From: Hyphomonadaceae bacterium
GTDB lineage: Bacteria > Pseudomonadota > Alphaproteobacteria > Caulobacterales > Hyphomonadaceae
Direction of reading: 5' to 3'
Length of the DNA: 9,293 nt
Assembly (NCBI GenBank): GCA_030696545.1
Contig: JAUYSA010000305.1
Coordinates: forward strand, 1-9,293
The translations under genes and the position numbers were made by a program. Below the pieces are notes generated by a model. The model had not been told where the DNA came from and searched no databases. It saw only the letters and a list, made by a program, of their open reading frames with translations. Positions within the stretch are counted from its first letter, which is position 1. Every line of letters starts with the position of its first letter. Positions 7,156 through 9,293 of this stretch are shown piece by piece.

Positions 7156-7167
7156 CCAAGGCCTTGG
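7156..7167. repeat. 12-bp perfect palindrome in the S10 leader
   Basis: CCAAGGCCTTGG reads the same on both strands. It lies only about 5-15 bases downstream of the predicted S10 transcription start, a position where a dimeric regulator or an RNA hairpin could act. No known operator is recognised, and the role is unknown. Confidence 0.5.
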
Positions 7168-7179
7168 AAACGAGCCGGG

Positions 7180-7208
7180 GTATTAGGCCCCCGCCCTACC
7201 CACGTCAA
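7180..7208 (-). promoter_or_regulatory. Sigma70-type promoter of the S10 operon
   Basis: On the minus strand TTGACG (7203-7208) is followed after exactly 17 bases by TAATAC (7180-7185). Both hexamers are close to the housekeeping consensus and the spacing is ideal. The predicted start of transcription is about 7171-7174. Bases between the -10 box and that start are CCCGGC, a GC-rich discriminator of the kind found at promoters of ribosomal genes that ppGpp shuts down; this regulatory reading is inference. It points toward rpsJ, about 140 nt downstream. Confidence 0.75.
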
Positions 7209-7291
7209 GCGCCCGTTTGGGGCGAGCTGACGCAGGGAGCCAATTTATTGCAGAAGCTGCCGGAAATCGCCGTTTTCTTGGGCTTTCGGGA

Positions 7292-7621
7292 TCAATACGG
7301 GCCGGCTGAATACCCGTCCCGCACCTCGGTCCGGGAGATTATCTCGGCCCGCTGCAGCCGCAGTTCCACCGTCTCGGGGTCAACGGCGAAGGAATCAGCC
7401 GCGGCGCGGTCTGGAAAGCTGACGATGTGGACCTCGAAGGGCGAATCCTCTGCCCGGCCAATCCCGGTCCGGACGGCAGAATCGATCCGCCCGCCATGCC
7501 GCGCCATGATCCGGGCGGCCTCCCGCTCGAACGCCTCAAACGCCGCCTCCTGCCCCGGATGGATCCAGAGGCTGACAACCCTGACATACCGGGGCTGCAA
7601 CATGCGGCGCCCTACCCCCAT
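7292..7621 (-). CDS. Small dimeric alpha-beta-barrel-like protein (DUF1330/ABM-like)
   Basis: This 109-residue protein is not a ribosomal component. After a short variable start it reads RYVRVVSLWIHPGQEAAFEA, then a helix with REAARIMARHGGRI, a strand FEVHIVSFPDRAAADSFAVD, and PETVELRLQRAEIISRTEV. This beta-alpha-beta pattern with FPD, followed by a helix and DPE, resembles DUF1330 and antibiotic-biosynthesis-monooxygenase-like ferredoxin folds; I cannot assign a substrate, and no catalytic residue is evident. Its ATG at 7621 shares a base with the stop of the upstream gene (TGATG). An alternative start at 7603 (MLQPRY) has GTAGGG at acceptable spacing and may fit the domain better. CGG, GGG, AGG and ATA codons are frequent, unlike the neighbouring ribosomal genes, suggesting low expression. 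Confidence 0.75.
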   Translation of the reverse strand: MGVGRRMLQPRYVRVVSLWIHPGQEAAFEAFEREAARIMARHGGRIDSAVRTGIGRAEDSPFEVHIVSFPDRAAADSFAVDPETVELRLQRAEIISRTEVRDGYSAGPY

Positions 7622-7848
7622 CAAACCCTGAAAAGCTCGCTATGCTTCTTCAGCACCTCGGCCTTGTTGTCCTGCACGATCAGATAGGCGGGATTGTCGG
7701 CCTCGCCGTTGCGGGCGATGCGTGCGCCCTTGATCACACGCTCGACGCGGCCCGTGAAAACTTCGCGCACCGCGCCCTCGGCCCAGTGAGCTCCCCATTT
7801 CCATTTAACCCGATCGCCTGGCGCGAACGGTTCAAGAGAGCGGTTCAT
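7621..7848 (-). CDS. DUF2945 / Hva1 TUDOR-like small protein
   Basis: The 75-residue product begins MNRSLEPFAPGDRVKWKWGA and has the typical layout of the DUF2945 family: a GDRVKWKWG first strand, AEGAVREVFTGRVERVIKGA, a central RNGEADNPAYLIVQDN block, and a final EVLKKHSELFRV. The family name Hva1-TUDOR comes from fungal hypervirulence-associated proteins with a small SH3/Tudor-like barrel; the bacterial members have no established function that I know of. GAGGA lies close upstream of ATG at 7848. It sits 40 nt behind the tuf terminator T-tract and is coupled to the next gene through TGATG. No clear promoter is seen in the short gap, so it may live on terminator read-through. Confidence 0.85.
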   Translation of the reverse strand: MNRSLEPFAPGDRVKWKWGAHWAEGAVREVFTGRVERVIKGARIARNGEADNPAYLIVQDNKAEVLKKHSELFRV

Positions 7849-7887
7849 TCATCCTCGCAGACACAGACCCTAGACGCTCACATCCAC

Positions 7888-7921
7888 AAAGCGAAAGGGC
7901 GTCAGGTTTCCCTGACGCCCT
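7888..7921 (-). terminator. Intrinsic terminator of tuf
   Basis: The minus strand carries a perfect 10-bp stem GGGCGTCAGG / CCTGACGCCC (7897-7920) closed by a GAAA tetraloop and followed by a T-rich tract TTTCGCTTT. An extra A-T pair extends it at 7896/7921. It begins 30 bases after the tuf stop codon. It should separate the fusA-tuf unit from the two small genes and the S10 operon. Confidence 0.9.
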
Positions 7922-7950
7922 CTCTAGTGTTCAGTCAGATCGTTCGAGAA

Positions 7951-9141
<1,191 letters not shown>

Positions 9142-9193
9142 CTTTCTTACTCCGTAAATTCAATCAGCGGGGTTGGCCGCCAGTTAGGCTTGA

Positions 9194-9293
9194 TCAGCCG
9201 CTGAGTTTCTCAATCACTTCCTTGGCGACGGCGCCGGGTACCGCCTCGTAATGGTCGAACTGCATCGTGTAGTTCGCCCTGCCCTGCGTCGAG
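9194..9293 (-). CDS. fusA: Translation elongation factor G, C-terminal fragment
   Basis: The last 32 codons and TGA stop of a gene that enters from beyond the window edge read STQGRANYTMQFDHYEAVPG and then AVAKEVIEKLSG. The Q-G-R-A-N-Y-T-M-x-F-D-H-Y-E motif is the hallmark of the end of EF-G domain V. EF-G is the GTPase that drives tRNA-mRNA translocation and, with RRF, ribosome recycling. Position immediately upstream of tuf agrees with the str operon order. Nothing can be said about the rest of the protein. Confidence 0.95.
   Translation of the reverse strand, partial: STQGRANYTMQFDHYEAVPGAVAKEVIEKLSG

Larger units (their letters stand above)
7030..7291 (-). promoter_or_regulatory. Gene-free intergenic region and S10-operon leader
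   Basis: These 262 bases between the last small ORF and rpsJ contain no convincing gene. They hold a promoter (7180-7208), a predicted untranslated leader of about 140 nt, a 12-bp palindrome (7156-7167), a small hairpin (7133-7145) and a larger hairpin (7054-7089). The part between 7209 and 7291, just after the upstream ORF, shows only a weak GCAG/CTGC stem without a T-run, so I see no terminator there. Confidence 0.7.

Noticed and set aside
7098..7631. A 177-codon plus-strand frame across the S10 promoter region and the DUF1330-like gene
   Set aside because: It has no domain, covers a good promoter and a better-supported gene on the minus strand, and has a proline/serine/arginine-rich shadow composition.
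7849..7950. A promoter for the DUF2945 gene in the tuf downstream gap
   Set aside because: Apart from the terminator I find only poor -35/-10 candidates (such as TCTAGG), not enough to annotate.

Overview
The window is one strand-coherent block of translation genes. Every gene lies on the minus strand, so the order of transcription runs from high to low coordinates. It starts with the last 32 codons of fusA, then tuf, a two-gene insertion of small non-ribosomal ORFs, and then the S10-spc ribosomal protein cluster: rpsJ, rplC, rplD, rplW, rplB, rpsS, rplV, rpsC, rplP, rpmC, rpsQ, rplN, rplX, rplE, rpsN and the first 92 codons of rpsH. The DNA is GC-rich. The protein details (S14 of 101 aa without zinc cysteines, L3 beginning MRTGVLAKKIGMTR, S8 beginning MNDPLGDLLTRIRNAQRRGR) point to an alphaproteobacterium. 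A Caulobacterales or Hyphomonadaceae-like lineage is my best guess from the L3 and S14 wording, but it is only a guess.

Region by region: 9194-9293 is the end of EF-G and 7951-9141 is a complete EF-Tu. A textbook intrinsic terminator lies directly behind tuf (stem 7897-7920). 7292-7848 holds two short, overlapping ORFs: a DUF2945/Hva1-TUDOR-like protein and a dimeric alpha-beta-barrel (DUF1330/ABM-like) protein. Their codon choice is visibly less biased than that of the ribosomal genes. 7030-7291 (262 bp) has no gene but carries a good sigma70-type promoter (TTGACG, 17 bp, TAATAC) and about 140 nt of leader with a palindrome and two hairpins in front of rpsJ. From 7029 down to 1 the ribosomal genes are packed with gaps of 20 nt or less, and several start and stop codons overlap.

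Functionally this is core ribosome assembly and elongation. EF-G and EF-Tu drive elongation. The S10-spc genes encode proteins of the 30S head (S3, S10, S14, S19), the 30S body (S8, S17) and the 50S tunnel, exit and peptidyl-transferase surroundings (L2, L3, L4, L16, L22, L23, L29), plus L5, L14 and L24. Tight packing would help stoichiometric synthesis.

I do not see a previously undescribed system such as a defence locus, mobile element, CRISPR array or biosynthetic cluster. The points that deserve a second look are the two-gene insertion at the str/S10 junction, the S10 leader, the 18-residue insertion plus tail in L3, and the histidine-rich segment of L4.
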